Translations under genes and position numbers: made by a program
The notes under the pieces: generated by a model
What the model was told of the DNA's origin: nothing
Seen by the model: only the letters and a program-made list of their open reading frames with translations
The model's database searches: none
NCBI RefSeq assembly: GCF_000321225.1
Contig: NW_004451406.1
Coordinates: forward strand, 519,410-583,409
Length of the DNA: 64,000 nucleotides
Reading direction: 5' to 3'
Source: Odobenus rosmarus divergens
Taxonomy: Eukaryota; Chordata; Mammalia; Carnivora; Odobenidae
Part shown: piece after piece, positions 43,401 to 56,643 of the stretch
Numbering within the stretch: the stretch's first letter is position 1
Layout: each line of letters opens with the position of its first letter

Positions 43401-44664
43401 ATGTTTTGATACAGCTACTTCCAACCGTCTCCTAGTGGATGTAGGTTTGTAGGAATCAGGGCACCAGCTGTCAGATGCTTGCTATCTTGCCATTCTGGCA
43501 AAGATCCTGGTCATCAGTTTCCTTCAAGTACAAAACAGAGACTTGTGTAGTCAAACACCTGGTTGAGGATCTGATAATGGTATGGAAATGGCCGTGCTAG
43601 ACTCTGGGCATGAGGTGGAAATGGGGGCAAAGTCTTAGTGGTGGAAAGCCTAATGTATAGGCTAAAGCAGAAACCTCACTGATCAGAAGTGGTACGAATA
43701 CTGGCCTGTGTCTATAGTTTTATTTAATATTCTAACCCATTATCATTAATGTCAGTAAAATGTAATAAGCAATTCAAAATATATAAAAGAAGATCTTGTC
43801 TTATTTGTGTGGATTTGGAAGCAGCAAAATATTTTAACTTGGGTTAAAATATATCTTTAAATAATCTTTCAAATAAATGATATTTATATTTTTGAGGAAA
43901 TTTTAGACTTCCTTGGTCAGAAGGTGGGTACAAGAGAATCAAAGCTTTTGTTGAAAACTGTGTTGCTATCAGATTGTGATGAATCAGTCGTTTACCATTA
44001 CTAGCCCTAAAAGTGATCCATGTTTAGAAAGATCAATATATAAAAACTCCAGACTTGGCCATTTTAAAGCAAATATTTATGTTGAATTTTGTGCTAGAGG
44101 CTGTCAGGATGCAGCATGCATTACAGAAGCATGTGAATCAGCAGTCTGCTGATTCCAGATCTTGAATTAGGAAAAAGATGAAACACTAAATAGTAAAAAT
44201 AAAGCATAATTTCATATCATAAATGAGTGTTTAAATCGTCAACTCTGAAATGGTATCTCTTGGTGACAGGAAGTAGTGACTGTGCTTTTGAGATGAGGGG
44301 AAATTTCAAATAAATAATTACCATCCAGCTCTCTGTTTGGTTTGAAGGGATTCAGTGATTTCTCTTTATTTACTTAAAGTTATTTTGAAGTTCCAACATT
44401 CTCTGACTTCAAAGTTGCTGAAGGCATGGTTTTTGTATAGTTGCATTTTTAATTGTTTTTGAAAGCGAGTAGCCACATTGTCTTCAAGGACATGGAAGTT
44501 ACCTCTTCAATTTCATTTTGTTGTTGATTATTTTTAGAATGCAGGAAACCTTTTGATTTTTCTATGTGGAACATTTATCTAGCTACTTAGTTTTCAAGTG
44601 GATAAAACTGCTTTGTCTATTGTTTCTATGTTTTACTTATATTGTATATGATTAGTGTGGCCAG
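43401..44664. other. No gene seen
   Basis: No recognised gene or RNA. The first ~120 bp may still belong to the L1 fragment on the left. Confidence 0.4.
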
Positions 44665-44690
44665 CATGATTTCTGCCCATGATTTCTGCC
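44665..44690 (+). repeat. 13-bp tandem duplication
   Basis: CATGATTTCTGCC occurs twice without spacing. Probably replication slippage. Confidence 0.85.
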
Positions 44691-47059
44691 CTTGCAGATT
44701 TACTTCTGGCTTGATGTGAAGTCATATTCTTCAATATACAAAGGGTTGATATCTTCTTCCAGGGACGGTTATGCACAGAGAGAAACACCCACAAATTTTA
44801 TGTTAAATAAAAATGTATTAAGTGTATATGTATAATAATTAAAGTTATGAAACTCAATTTTTCTTAAAGATTTATCATTTCATTATCTTAATCATATTCC
44901 CTAAAATTTGCACTGTAATTTTATCTCATAACTGATTTTTAAAAACTCAAGTTTCTTATATAGAACAAAAAGCATACATAAATAAAAACATTATGTAACT
45001 TATTAAGTTATTTTAAACATATCAACATAAATAGATTAATAAAGTCAATTAATATTTGTGTAATTCTAAGTGATGCTTATCTTAAGATTTTTGTTATCCC
45101 CACTTTTATATGTTCCTAATGTTTTAATGCACCACTTTGCTATCTTATGGTGTCTGCAGTTAGTTTACCAGACCCCAAAAGTAAAAGATTATCTTCTTAG
45201 CCCACATAAATTCACAGTATCTTAGTTTTCAATTGATTGCTTCTCAAAATAATACAGGTTTGACCATTTACGTAAAGGTGGTTGAAAACTAAACAACTGA
45301 ACATCAGCGTAAGCTTCCCTTTGATAGATAAACTTCAGTTGACAAACCAATGACATTTTATTTCTAAGTTTATTTCCTTTTCCATAGGCTTTAACTGTTT
45401 GAATTTTTTGTGTCTCCCCAAAAAGTGATATACTTTTATTATATATCCTGTCATCCTTTAATCAGGATATATTGACCAAACCTGTTACCATTATTAAAAA
45501 TGTATGTGTCTTATCATTGTCCTATTGTAATTCATAGATGATCAATAGTATTCATTTCCTGGAATATGGGAAATCAGTTACTGGCTTCTTTTGGATATAT
45601 CTAGCCAATTCATCACTATGGTACTTACTCCTGAATCTTTTGCTGGGTCATTAAGTGTGACACTGAGCTGATTACTCCTTCTTATTCATGGTATTTTTCT
45701 TTTACTTCCTAAGATAAATTGACCTTCTCATATTTCTCTTTTTAAAATTTTTTTCCAGCTTATGCAGGTGGTAGGTGTTGATGAAACTTGTTTCAGAGAA
45801 TTGAAGGATGGAAGTCAAGTTATACGGTAGTAAATATTTGGGGAAAAGTCATCTGTAATTTCTTGGAAGGCACATATTCAACTTAATTAACTTGTACTCT
45901 AATGGAGAAAGTATGTGAACAGTGTGTCAGCATTTTGATTTTGTTGGATTTTTTTTCGATGCCTCTAGCATGGTGTTACAAGAGAGATGAGCTGTTTGCA
46001 AGCAGAGAAAACAGGGATGGAGAGATTTCAGAAATGAGGGAAATTACAGGGTAGAAATAAGCACTTTTTCTTAACTGAAAACAGTAACAAAAATGAGGAA
46101 AGTAACAAATTTATGTAAAGGTGATTAAGTAAATGCTGATTTAAACAGAGTCATAAGATGAGGCAGTGAGTATTGGTCAGAAGATGGAGGGAGAGAGTTT
46201 TTGATTTGTGGAGGTTTTGTTTGAGCCAGGTGTGGAAGTAGGTCACTTCACGGCCACCCACCTTCTGTCATTCAGAACTCAGTTCCCTTGTCATGAAAAC
46301 CTCAGGGGAAGTCGTGAAATAGAGTACAGTTCTTTGACCAAGAGAAATAGAAAGGGGTTTGGTGAACACACAGCAATCTCTATCACACTGTCCTTTTCTT
46401 ACTTTTTGCCTAATTCAAATTGCTTTCTGAAGGGGACCTATTAATACCGCCAAATAACATAGATTTTTAGGTTCTCTTTGCATTTCATTCAATATTCCCT
46501 GTATGTATTTTAAAACAATGATGTTTGGGGCATATAAACTTATCACTGTTATAGTTTTCATGGTGAATTTTATTCATTTCAAAATATTAAATATTTTCCC
46601 ATTGGTGCTTATTTTTAAACTTAAACTTATTTAAAAATCACTTACCCTGATTTCCGTTTTATATACCTATTGTATCTTATTCTATCCCTTTTTTTCATCT
46701 TCCTTTGTCGTTTTGCCTTGATTGAATTTACTTTATAGAGCACAGAGCACAGTTTTTATCCCAACCAAGATTATCTGATTTTAGTGATGTAAAACATTAA
46801 TACTGATTGTGGTTTGTATTTAATGATATGTTTGACCTTATTGCTACTACTTTATTTTACATTTTCTATGTAACTTCTTTATTTTTCTTCATTACTTCCA
46901 AATTTATATTTTTCTTCTTTCAAGTTTAGGACATGCCCAGTGCTTCAGATTTCAGAATTAAAGAACATTTCAATACCTGATATCAATTACTTTATTAATA
47001 GTAAATACTGTATCATGATATTTCATACTATTTATGGGCACTCTTTATGATACCTGTGT
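44691..47059. other. No gene seen
   Basis: AT-rich sequence with no recognised gene, RNA or confident repeat. Confidence 0.4.
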
Positions 47060-47760
47060 GTGAAAGATGGAGTTCTGCAGGTCTGGGTTGCTCAAATCCC
47101 GTACATTCACAAGAAATGCTTGTCTTCAAGACCTGCCCTTGGCTGGCTCTTAGATGATGAACTCTGAGCCCTTGAAATATTCTGCCTTACAAAAATATTT
47201 TTGTATGCCTGAGACTTTGGCACATGTTGTTCAATTTGACCAAATAATTTATGCTAACAATGTAATCTGTGGTGAGTGCTCCTTTTTATATGCCTGAGGA
47301 TAGGGGCCATGCTGTACCAGTTTGATCAGTTTATGTTAACAATGTAATTTTTGGTGAACACCCGTTTTTGCTCTGAGGGAGGGGGCTGGAGTCTGAGTAG
47401 CTGAGGTTAGTCATGCAGGTGCTGCATTCCTGCATGACTGACCCAAATAAAACAAAACAAAAACCTAGACACAAGGCTCAGGTGAGCTTCTGTGGTTGGC
47501 AACACTTCATACAGGTTGTTACATACTGCTGATGCGAGATTAAATGTGTCCCTGTGATTCCACTGGGAGAGGACACCTAGAAGCTTGTGCCTCCTTTCTC
47601 CTGGACTTCACCTCAGAGGTCCTTCCCTTTGCTGATTTAATCTGTATCTTTTTCCTGTAGTAAACTCTGAGTGTAACAGCTTTTGAGTCTTGTGAGTCCG
47701 TCTTGTGAATCATTGAGCCTGAGGGTGGTCTTGGAGATTCTGGCACAACCTCTGAGTCAT
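47060..47760 (+). mobile_element. Probable retroviral LTR with internal duplication
   Basis: The right third resembles an LTR R-U5: CTGATTTAATCTGTATCTTT, then GTAGTAAACTCTGAGTGTAA (poly(A)-signal-like), 'gagtcttgtgagtcc' and 'gagcctgagggtggtc'. The left part is a moderately GC-rich U3-like sequence. Two imperfect ~84-bp units, each opening TATGCCTGAG, lie in tandem (47,204-47,287 and 47,288-47,372), as is common for LTR enhancers. The family is uncertain and the ends are approximate. Confidence 0.55.
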
Positions 47761-49664
47761 TAATATTATTTCACAAAAAGCCATCTTGAGTCCTTTTCTT
47801 GAGGGTTTTGTGTTTTTGTTTTGTTTTGTTTTTCAGTTTATCGTGTTTCATTCTATTTATAGCTCTTCTTACAGCCCTCCACCAGGGTGCCTTTGAGGTA
47901 CCCTTGTTTTCTTTTTTCCTAATCCATGCTGTTCTTTTGTTCTTTGTTCTCAGCACATACCTTTCTGTCCTCCTCCAAGCACTTATGTCCTTTCTTAAAC
48001 TGAATCTAATAACATTGGATTAAAGTTTCTCCTCCAAACCTTCAAAAATAGGAAAGAAAATCCCCAGATATCTTTGTCACAAACCTTAGGTTCCTGAGAC
48101 TTACATCATTCATTTCCCACCAGAGGTGTGACTTCTTTTACTTACAACTCGCTCACTTACCAGACAAATATTTGCTGAGCCCCTCTTACACGTTTTCTTT
48201 GATCATTACCCTGTACTAGATAAATCAAGCATAGGTTTTAACTTCTAGGAGCTTAAAATGTAGTAGAATTTAAATAGTAGCAAATGAATGATAAGAAAAG
48301 TCACAAGAAAGGTGCAAAGGGAGATTTGTGGGATACTTAGAGTAAAGGCACTACTTTCATTCAGTGCTAACTCAGTCAGGGGTTTTGTTGATTTTTAATT
48401 TTTATGTGTCTCCATGTTTTTATTTCTAACTTTAATTTCAAATTCTTAGTAGACAAAATCATGCTTGCTCTTAATAGACTGGCATCATGCCTACTGCAAT
48501 AAAATATAGAAATAATGTAGAATTTTTTTCAAAAAGTTGGAGTTATTTTAAAGGAATATTTTTTAAATCAATGTTAATTTAAAAAACCCACATTACTATA
48601 AATAGCATTATTAAAACTACTCATGCTTTTAACTTTAGCTTCAAGGGATTGTCTCAGTTTTCAACATTGCTTCTGTGTGTTAGTTATGGATTATAATTTT
48701 AGTTAAAACACAAATAACTAATAATTATAAATTTATTCTTTAGCAATATGAAGAAGCAAACCTTTATAGTAATCAATAAATACATTTATTTACTTTGTAA
48801 AGTGGTAAAGGAATAATTGCTTATTGTATGGAGAACCTTTAACATTCAGTATCTTGATTCAGTTATCCTTGTTTGCTCATTCATATTTTCTAGTTACCCT
48901 ACAAAATCATGTATGAGTTTGTAACCCACTAGCTAGTGCTTGAGGTTTATATCATTCAGTTAAAATGTTAAGTATTTACATCTTACCTGGCTATCCGTTG
49001 TTCCTAATTGATTATCTATATTGTGAGTTATGCAAGTTACATTCTAAACTATATTTTTAAAAAATTGTGCATGATATTTGTGAGCTCAAATGCATTTTAT
49101 AAAAACTTAAAAATTTATACATCTGTGTGAGCTTGAACTTCAGCTCAGAATGAAAAGTGGCGATCTCAAGGTTGTAAAGTAGTTGGTGATATAGTTGAGG
49201 AACAGAATATAGCACTACAGTGTTTCAACTTGCAGAATAAATAAGTAAATCAAAAATCTAATGTCCTCATATATTTTATCTAATGGATATGACATCATTA
49301 ATATCCACAATGACAAAATAAAAACAGAGCACACCATAATGCACAAAAAGTGTAAGCCACAGGCCTTAGGAAAATTTTGTTATCTTGAATTCTTGATCCT
49401 CTGTTTCAAGTATCATTGAAAGACATTATTGAATTAATCTGAAGAAGAGCTGTAATTTGTAACCTGCAAGTTGTAGGTAATTAAAAATAGACTTTTGCTT
49501 TACCATAGGTGCTAGTAGCTTTCTTAGTATTAAGATAATATTACAGAAACTCATTAATTATTTTATCAAGTCCCTACTAAATGCCAAGCACAATACTAAG
49601 TTTTAGGGAATACACAGACTATACACAAAGTTATTTGCATCAAAGAAGTCATAGTCTGGGGGGA
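47761..49664. other. No gene seen
   Basis: No recognised gene. The hydrophobic 74-codon open frame at 47,799-48,023 is translated T-rich sequence, not a convincing membrane protein. A short MIR/L2-like phrase ('tactaaatgccaagcac') lies near 49,577. Confidence 0.4.
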
Positions 49665-49683
49665 ACAAATGCATATTTTTATT

Positions 49684-49885
49684 TTTATTTTTTTTTTTTT
49701 TAAAGATTTTATTTATTTATTTGACAGAGAGACAGTGAGAGCAGGAACACAAGCAGGGGGAGTGGGAGAGGGAGAAGCAGGCTTCCCGCTGAGCAGGGAG
49801 CCCGATGTGGGACTCGATCCCAGGACCCTGGGATCATGACCTGAGCCGAAGGCAGATGCTTAATGACTGAGCCACCCAGGCGCCC
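49684..49885 (-). mobile_element. Can-SINE (SINEC), antisense, young-looking
   Basis: A T-rich left end is followed by AAGATTTTATTTATTTATTT, the 'caagcagggggagtgggagaggg' body and the head complement GAGCCACCCAGGCGCCC. A perfect 19-bp duplication (ACAAATGCATATTTTTATT) occurs at 49,665-49,683 and 49,886-49,904. Confidence 0.97.
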
Positions 49886-50440
49886 ACAAATGCATATTTT
49901 TATTATTTGAGTTAAATGTAAAAGGACAATAATTACAGGTGTCCAAAATGTTGTTAAATTCATTTTAAAGATTTTGTTTTGTTTTTGTTCTTGTTTTTTG
50001 TTATAAAAAAGATCTGCCTGGCTCTGTGGAGTGCATTGGTGAAAAAGACAAACGAATTGGAAGTTAATCTGATTAAAGGGTTGACCTCACCCAAAAGCAA
50101 AGTCAAATCTGTCATACAAAGTGTTCAGAAATTTATAGGAAATTTTGGACTCATGTGATGGTTTTATTCATAACAATGTAGAGTCTGAGAAAATTTGATC
50201 CATAGAGTTGAACATGGAAAAGAAAGGCTTAGATGAACCTGGAGACAGATAACTAGGGGATATTGGTCTAGCTAGTTAAATCAGAAGGTTCTACTGTTAC
50301 ATGTGAAAGTAGGAGAAATAGAGTCCGTTTACCAAGAGACAGAGCTCCAGGGACCATTTCAGATGTGCCTGAGGTCAATGGGTAAACTGAAGGGTTAAAC
50401 AAAATACAAAACGGAAATTCCATTACAAAGACTCTAGAAC

Positions 50441-50646
50441 GGGGCGCCTGGGTGGCTCAGTTGGTTAAGCGACTGCCTTCGGCTCAGGTCATGATCCTGG
50501 AGTCCCGGGATCGAGTCCCACATCGGGCTTCCTGCTCAGCAGAGAGTCTGCTTCTCCCTCTGACCCTCTTTCCCTCTCGTGCTTTCTATCTCTCATTCTC
50601 TCTCTCTCTCTCAAATAAATAAATAAAATCTTTAAAAAAAAAAAAA
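50441..50646 (+). mobile_element. Can-SINE (SINEC), young-looking
   Basis: Perfect head GGGGCGCCTGGGTGGCTCAG, the 'gagtcccacatcggg / ctgaccctctt' subtype, a (CT)n run, AAATAAATAAATAAAATCTT and about 17 A. Exact 14-bp duplication AAAGACTCTAGAAC (50,427-50,440 and 50,647-50,660). Confidence 0.97.
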
Positions 50647-50660
50647 AAAGACTCTAGAAC

Positions 50661-52121
50661 AAATATGTAGGCAATCAAAGAAAGCTGACATCTAAAAGGG
50701 TGCCCAAATTCTACCCCAGACAAAATCAGTTTTGAATTAGTGCTAAGATGTTAATATAATGGTACAGTTTTCCTCTGCTCTGCCACTCCACCCTAAAGCT
50801 GTATTGACTAAGGACATGGAAGTGAAGGGCCAGTGATTATAGCTCATCAGTTGTGTCCAAATGTAAAGGCTATCATTTCAATTAAGTAGTTTGCTGACTA
50901 TGTTATTGTCCTATTAACACTATCAGACACAAAAGGTGTATCCTGATGAATTCAGGAAAAAATTAAGTTGCCTTTTATCTATTTGAGTATTATTTCCATT
51001 AAAAACTTCCCCTAGAGCAGTAAGTACTTCATGAAAATATGCCTAACTTCAAGAAAAATGTTCTGAATTACTTCTACTTGTAGTAATTTGTATTTCTTTT
51101 TTTTCATTGCTGTCTGCACTGAAACATTTTAAATGATGTGCTTTGGTTATTAGTTTTAAAGCTAGATATACATATTTGTGGGTGCTATTACAATAAAAAC
51201 CATGCAGAACAACTAACCTTTTGGCACTATTTCTTTCCATTACTTATCATATCTAAGACTTCTTCCAGAAAAAGCAAGAAAAAATTAAACCAAACTGATT
51301 CTTAATGGTGACAAATGCCATTTTTTAAATTTTATGCTAATATTTGAAAGGAAGAGGCATGTGAAATGCAGAGGGACAATGTTCTCATGAATTCCTTTTG
51401 AATGCAGGGGGATAGTACTATTCTTCACCATTACTAAATTAGGTCAGCTTCTATATGTCCTTTACTGTCCACACCAAGACGATGGCCTGGATGTGTGGGT
51501 ATCATGAGTCCTGAATGCATTTAACATTCCCAAATACATTTATTTGATTATAAGCATCTTGAGACCTAGGTTTGCACCCAGAAATACTGTTCTGCTTATA
51601 ACAAAACAGAATTTGCTTCTATGTCATGAGACATAATTTATTTGGGGTCAGATAGTTCTGTATAAGGGTATATATATACGGAATTACAGATTTATTCCAT
51701 TGTCTTGCTCCTGCAGCTGTCGCACAATACTGATATTATATTTTCTGAATACAGAAGTAACTAGCTAAAAAGTAGATTAATCCTGTTGTTAGCCCCAAAC
51801 TTTTGATTTTTATTTAGACCATCTAATTTTTCATTTATTCATTCAGCAGGAATTTTTAAGTGCATGCCATGTGCCAGGAATGGTTAGATGGAAAAATGCT
51901 ACAAGAAAAAAATAAATATAACATGATTCTTTCTTTCTAAATGTTTTGGACAATAAGAAGAAAAGAGATGAATTAAAATGAAAGCAGTAAATCCTTGCAG
52001 GCACTATGATAGATAGAAGTTTTTATGGTACACAAGTGGATGTCCAAAAGAGATCCTTGTGATTTACATTTCCAGTTTATAAAAGGGTTCCTAGAGGATG
52101 TATCCCTAATTGCAATTTTTT
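50661..52121. other. No gene seen
   Basis: Unassigned. A short 'gaatttttaagtgcatgccatgtgccaggaatgg'-type phrase near 51,850-51,885 (shortened: GCATGCCATGTGCCAGG) hints at an old L2/MIR-class fragment. Confidence 0.4.
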
Positions 52122-52180
52122 TTCCAAAAACTGTGGCATATGTGTTTTTGTTGTTGTTATTGTTCCAAAAACTGTGGCAT
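52122..52180 (+). repeat. Direct repeat, 18 bp, around a (GTT)-rich 23-bp spacer
   Basis: TTCCAAAAACTGTGGCAT occurs at 52,122-52,139 and 52,163-52,180. The text after both copies is loosely alike, so a 41-bp tandem duplication with later change is as likely as an insertion. Confidence 0.9.
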
Positions 52181-53138
52181 GCATGTTTCAGTGTTTTGAT
52201 TTTAATATCATGGCCATTTATACTTGCAATATTTTTTTTATTTTTCTTCTTCTTAAACTACGCTATACTTAAGAGTTTGAATAGTTAGTTCACAATTATA
52301 TTTACAAAAGCCTACAGTTTGTCTGTTTTACTTACTCTGTTCTTCTCCCCTCTACCCATCCCCAAGAAGACTGACATTTGCAGCCTTCATCAAGAAACCC
52401 GCTTGGCTTTTCTGATGAAGTCCACTGTTGAGAGACACTTGCAGAAGAATCAAGGGAGACAGATGGATGGTAGATCTGGAAGGGCAAGCAGAAAAATATT
52501 GAGAACTTTTGAATGAAGAAAAAATCCCATAAGTGTGTGCTTCTTAATACATGGTAATGTGTTTACTTACTGCTTTCTAATTTCAATTAAGTTAGTGCCC
52601 ACTGCACTAATTTGTTAGGGACATGCTTCCTTAGGAATAATAGAGAAAACACAGAATAGTCTACCAATTTCCAGAAACAGTGTTTTCTCTCTATGATGAC
52701 TATGACAATTTTTTGCAACATACCAAGCACTGAACAAATACTTCTTTTTTTTTTTTTTACATTTTGCCTCTGTTGGTGGGGGCTTGAAAGAGGAAATTTT
52801 GTGTATAACATTTTTTTGAATGTGTTAATTTCCACTGCTAAGGATTTATATATTTGTTTCATGAAACATTTGAGCTTTGTTCTTTTGTCCTAAGGCAAAT
52901 CTATCAAAGTGTACATAACATTACAAATGAAAACAGTATCTAATCCATACACCAACTCAGATATTAAGATTAACCAAGAGAAAGATCAGAAGCCAAATGC
53001 TGAAGTTTTTCAGAAGCATTAATAAATGAGAGTATTACAAAGCTATATGGCAATTTCATATATATATAGTGAAGTCCCCCCTAAAATTTAACTCTTTGTA
53101 AAAGAACTCTAAGAATTCTCTACAGCACTTGGCCCAAG
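52181..53138. other. No gene seen
   Basis: Unassigned. A poly(T) tract at about 52,744-52,759. Confidence 0.4.
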
Positions 53139-53153
53139 AAACCATCTGTTTGA

Positions 53154-53351
53154 GGGGCACTTGGGTGGCTCAGTTGGTTAAGTGTCTGCCTTCAGCTCAT
53201 GTCATGATCCCAGGGTCCTGGAATCAAGCCCTGCATCATCAGGCTCCTTGCTTGGCGGGAAGCCTGTTTCTCCCTCTCCCTCTGCCTGCCGCTCCACCTG
53301 CTTGTGCACTCTCTCTCTGTCAAATAAATAAATAAAATCTTTAAAAAATAA
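53154..53351 (+). mobile_element. Can-SINE (SINEC)
   Basis: Head GGGGCACTTGGGTGGCTCAG, a body with a short 'atcatc' expansion, a 'ctctgcctgccgctcc' segment and AAATAAATAAATAAAATCTT. Exact 15-bp duplication AAACCATCTGTTTGA (53,139-53,153 and 53,352-53,366). The plus-strand open frame of 68 codons here is SINE translation only. Confidence 0.96.
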
Positions 53352-55536
53352 AAACCATCTGTTTGATTCCCACTTGGTCAGAAAATATTAATTGAATTGA
53401 TAGTATGTAGGAAGCTCTGTGCTAGGCTGTGCACATATAACAATGAATCACTTCAAGGTAGGTAGAGGAATGAAAAGGCATTTTCAAAACAGAGTGTAAT
53501 GGAGTTAAAGTACAGGATGCTAGGGGAGTATAAAGGATGGTTATGTAGTCCAGCACTGGGGGCATGAAAAGGGGAGTGATATATCAAACTCAAGTTATGA
53601 AGGGAGGCAAAGAGAACAATTTGAGGGGAGAGATGTCTAGGCAAAAGCAGAAGTCCAGGAGTTGGAAAGGAGCTTGCTTGGGGCATTTAAGCATAGGTAG
53701 CAGAAGCTTGGTGTTTCTGGAACTTGGGCATAATACTTAGAGGTTGGATGAAAGGGGAGTAGGCTAGAGAGAAAGGTGGTGACATGCTCATGAAGAGTTT
53801 CCATTTAAGATTAAATTAGGATTCATCTGCAAAGATGGGGTGTCATAAAAAGAATTTTAAGTGAAAATGGTAAGAATTACGTTTTTTAATAGCTATTCCA
53901 GAAGCTATGTGAAAATGTGTTCAACGTGAGGGAATTTATATCACCTTTTGTTGCCTGATGTCATTATGCTTTTTTCTAACTATTTGTGTCATTCTCATCA
54001 AAATCTTTACTTACTTAGTCATAATGCAAACTTCCTCCCACCTCCTTTGCTGGCATGGAAGTATTCTTACTTTGCATGTTTCTGTATGGAGGGTGACTCT
54101 TAGTAATGAGGCAGTTAGATATATACATGCTTCCTTCCCCTTTGTGCCAAATCAAATAGAATGGCAGAGTAGCATGGCAGTCTTTGTATCTGTTTTTACA
54201 TGATTATTCAGTAAAGTGTTGTTTGTTCTCCTGTGGACAATGCTCCCTATTTGTTTTGAGATTAAATAATTTTAAGAAATTCTTTCCAGATGTGCCTCAC
54301 TGCTTGTTCTGTCTTCTGTACTGGTTGCCAACAGAAACTGGTATCATAAGTTACATAAATGTGACAGTATGCTAAAGTCTTAACCAGACAGTAAACAAAT
54401 TCTGTATGGCTTTGCTCTGGGCTTGTGCCAAGAGTCTATCTACAGAATGAGAGGCAGACAATCCCAGGTTCTTGCTAAAGAAATACGCTTTGGAGTTTAA
54501 AGAGGACTTTGTCAAGTCAATGCATGCAAAAAAGCAGTGGAAAAAGTCAAAAGCTCAGTTGAGCAAAGTTGAAGGATAGAGGGGTTGTTGGGTGCAACTG
54601 AAGAAGGAAAAGAAATCTATACATGACCTGGAAAAGAGTTGACCAATCTATAACCTGTCCAAGACTATAAGCTATTTGGCCTATGTGCAATATCTAGAAG
54701 TAGAAGATCAGTTTCCAAGTCAATAGATTAGGCACTGCAGGGGAAAGGTCAGAGGATCTAGCTGAAATACACACCAACTCCTTGATGATAATAGGGAACC
54801 CAGCAACAGTTAAAATATTCAAACTGGTCCAAGATATCCATGATTGTGCAATCTCATCTGCTGCCTTTTCCACTAAGGTGTTCTCAAACTTGCACAATTC
54901 TTGCTATCTACAAAATAAATATCTCACCCTTGCAACAAAGGAGCAGGGAGTCTATACTGTTTGGAGTTGCTCCAATATTGTTCTTAAATTGAGCTTTCTT
55001 TTTAGTCATCCCTAAGCCACTGGATAAATATGTATGTGAACTTCTTTCCTGGAGCAAATGTCTCTTTGTTTTTCTCTTTGGGCTGCAAAGATTACTGACA
55101 AAAGCAAGTCATTTTTGTCTTAGATTTTTGCGCAGCGGTTCCTGTTTCACAAGCTTTGTTTCTGTTAACAATTTTTTGAATTTCAACTTTGTTCCAATTA
55201 TAAAGCTCGTTGAATAGGAATCCTAGAGCCTCTCCTTATTAGCATGCCATCAGGTTCCAATATATGTGTTAGTAATATTAAGTAAGAACTTCAGCTATGC
55301 ATTCCAAAGCCTATTAACCTGAAACAAGGTAAGCAGTTAAGAAGTGCTAAACTGCTTTTGGAGACAAAATTCTATATGAATTGAAATCTAACAAAACACA
55401 CATAAATAATTACCAACAGAACTAATCACTGCAGTTATTATGAATTCATAATTCCATAATTCCACTGTTTAACTGTATGCATTATGTGTAGAAAAATTGA
55501 TTTTTTCTTCTTTTTATATAATGTGACCAAAGCTGA

Positions 55537-55539
<3 letters not shown>

Positions 55540-55565
<26 letters not shown>
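55540..55565. repeat. (CA)n microsatellite
   Basis: About twelve CA units; probably polymorphic. Confidence 0.95.
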
Positions 55566-55567
<2 letters not shown>

Positions 55568-56619
55568 TTAATAATGAAAGGTCATAAGTTTGAGTTAAAC
55601 CTGTGAACAAGTTTATTTCAGTAAAATCTCTTTGGGAATTTGATTCATATTTGGAAATTGGTTCTAGGTTGAATGCTCTGAAACTGAATTTCAGAAAAAC
55701 TGGGCGTATTTTTCTTTTAAAGCTTGATTATCTTTTCTGTGGTGATACCCCTTTGAATTACCTGATCATTTCTCTTTCATTTTCTTCCTATTATTTCTCC
55801 CCGTTTTAAATAAGGACAGATAACTAAACATACCTCCACAACCTCACCCCCAATACAAAGAATGCTTAACTTCTGTTTTTGTTTCATCTGATTTTGTTTG
55901 CACGCCAAATCAATATTTTGGGTCCTGATCATTTTATGTATTCTCCTGTGAGTTACTCCCACTTTCTCTTCATCTCGTATGTGTGCATGTGCTCAGTGAG
56001 GCTTAGAATTAAAGACTCTATTCTACACAATGCATCCACTCCATCAAGAGCCAAATTCTTATCTTGCTTTGAACCCTCAGGGATCATTGACTTCAAAAGA
56101 ATATATTATGTTCCAAAGTGGCTCCATACAGCTGTAGAGGAAGGCATAAAATTGGTCCTGAGAGACTAGTTCCTCAATTCAATGTGATGTTATTCTGCTG
56201 CATACATAAGTAGCTCTGTCTTTCTCTCCAGTGCATGAATGTCTGTGTGTTTGTGATCAAGCATACTTGGGCAAAACAGAATTCTGGTATTCTTTCTGTT
56301 ATTATTCTCAGGTAATAGTAGAGATAATATATCAAAATAAAAACTCATTAATATTTTAAACTGAAGGTGGTTTTATGATTTCTGTTATCTTTGAAGTGCA
56401 AATAAGCAGAAAGTCAGATTAAAAAACAACAACAGATCCACTGTGCATAAATGGCCAATTCTCTAGGTGCTTTCCAAACCAAGAAGTTTCCAGAATATCA
56501 GTTTAGTTGTTTAATTGCAGTAATTATGATGGGGGTCTCAGATAGAAAGTAAAAATCACATTATAGAAAATGAAAGAAAAGTGTGTGATCACTGTGTGTG
56601 CCTGAATGCCACCTGATAC

Positions 56620-56643
56620 ACACGCACACACACACACACACAC
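56620..56643. repeat. (CA)n microsatellite, interrupted
   Basis: ACACACGCACACACACACAC and following CA units; one CG interruption. Confidence 0.9.

Noticed and set aside
47799..48023. Hydrophobic 74-codon frame as a small membrane protein
   Set aside because: The hydrophobicity comes from T-rich DNA; no start context, homology or conservation can be shown.
52140..52162. Third tailless micro-insertion
   Set aside because: The spacer is (GTT)-rich simple sequence and does not match a known small RNA; tandem duplication explains it equally well.
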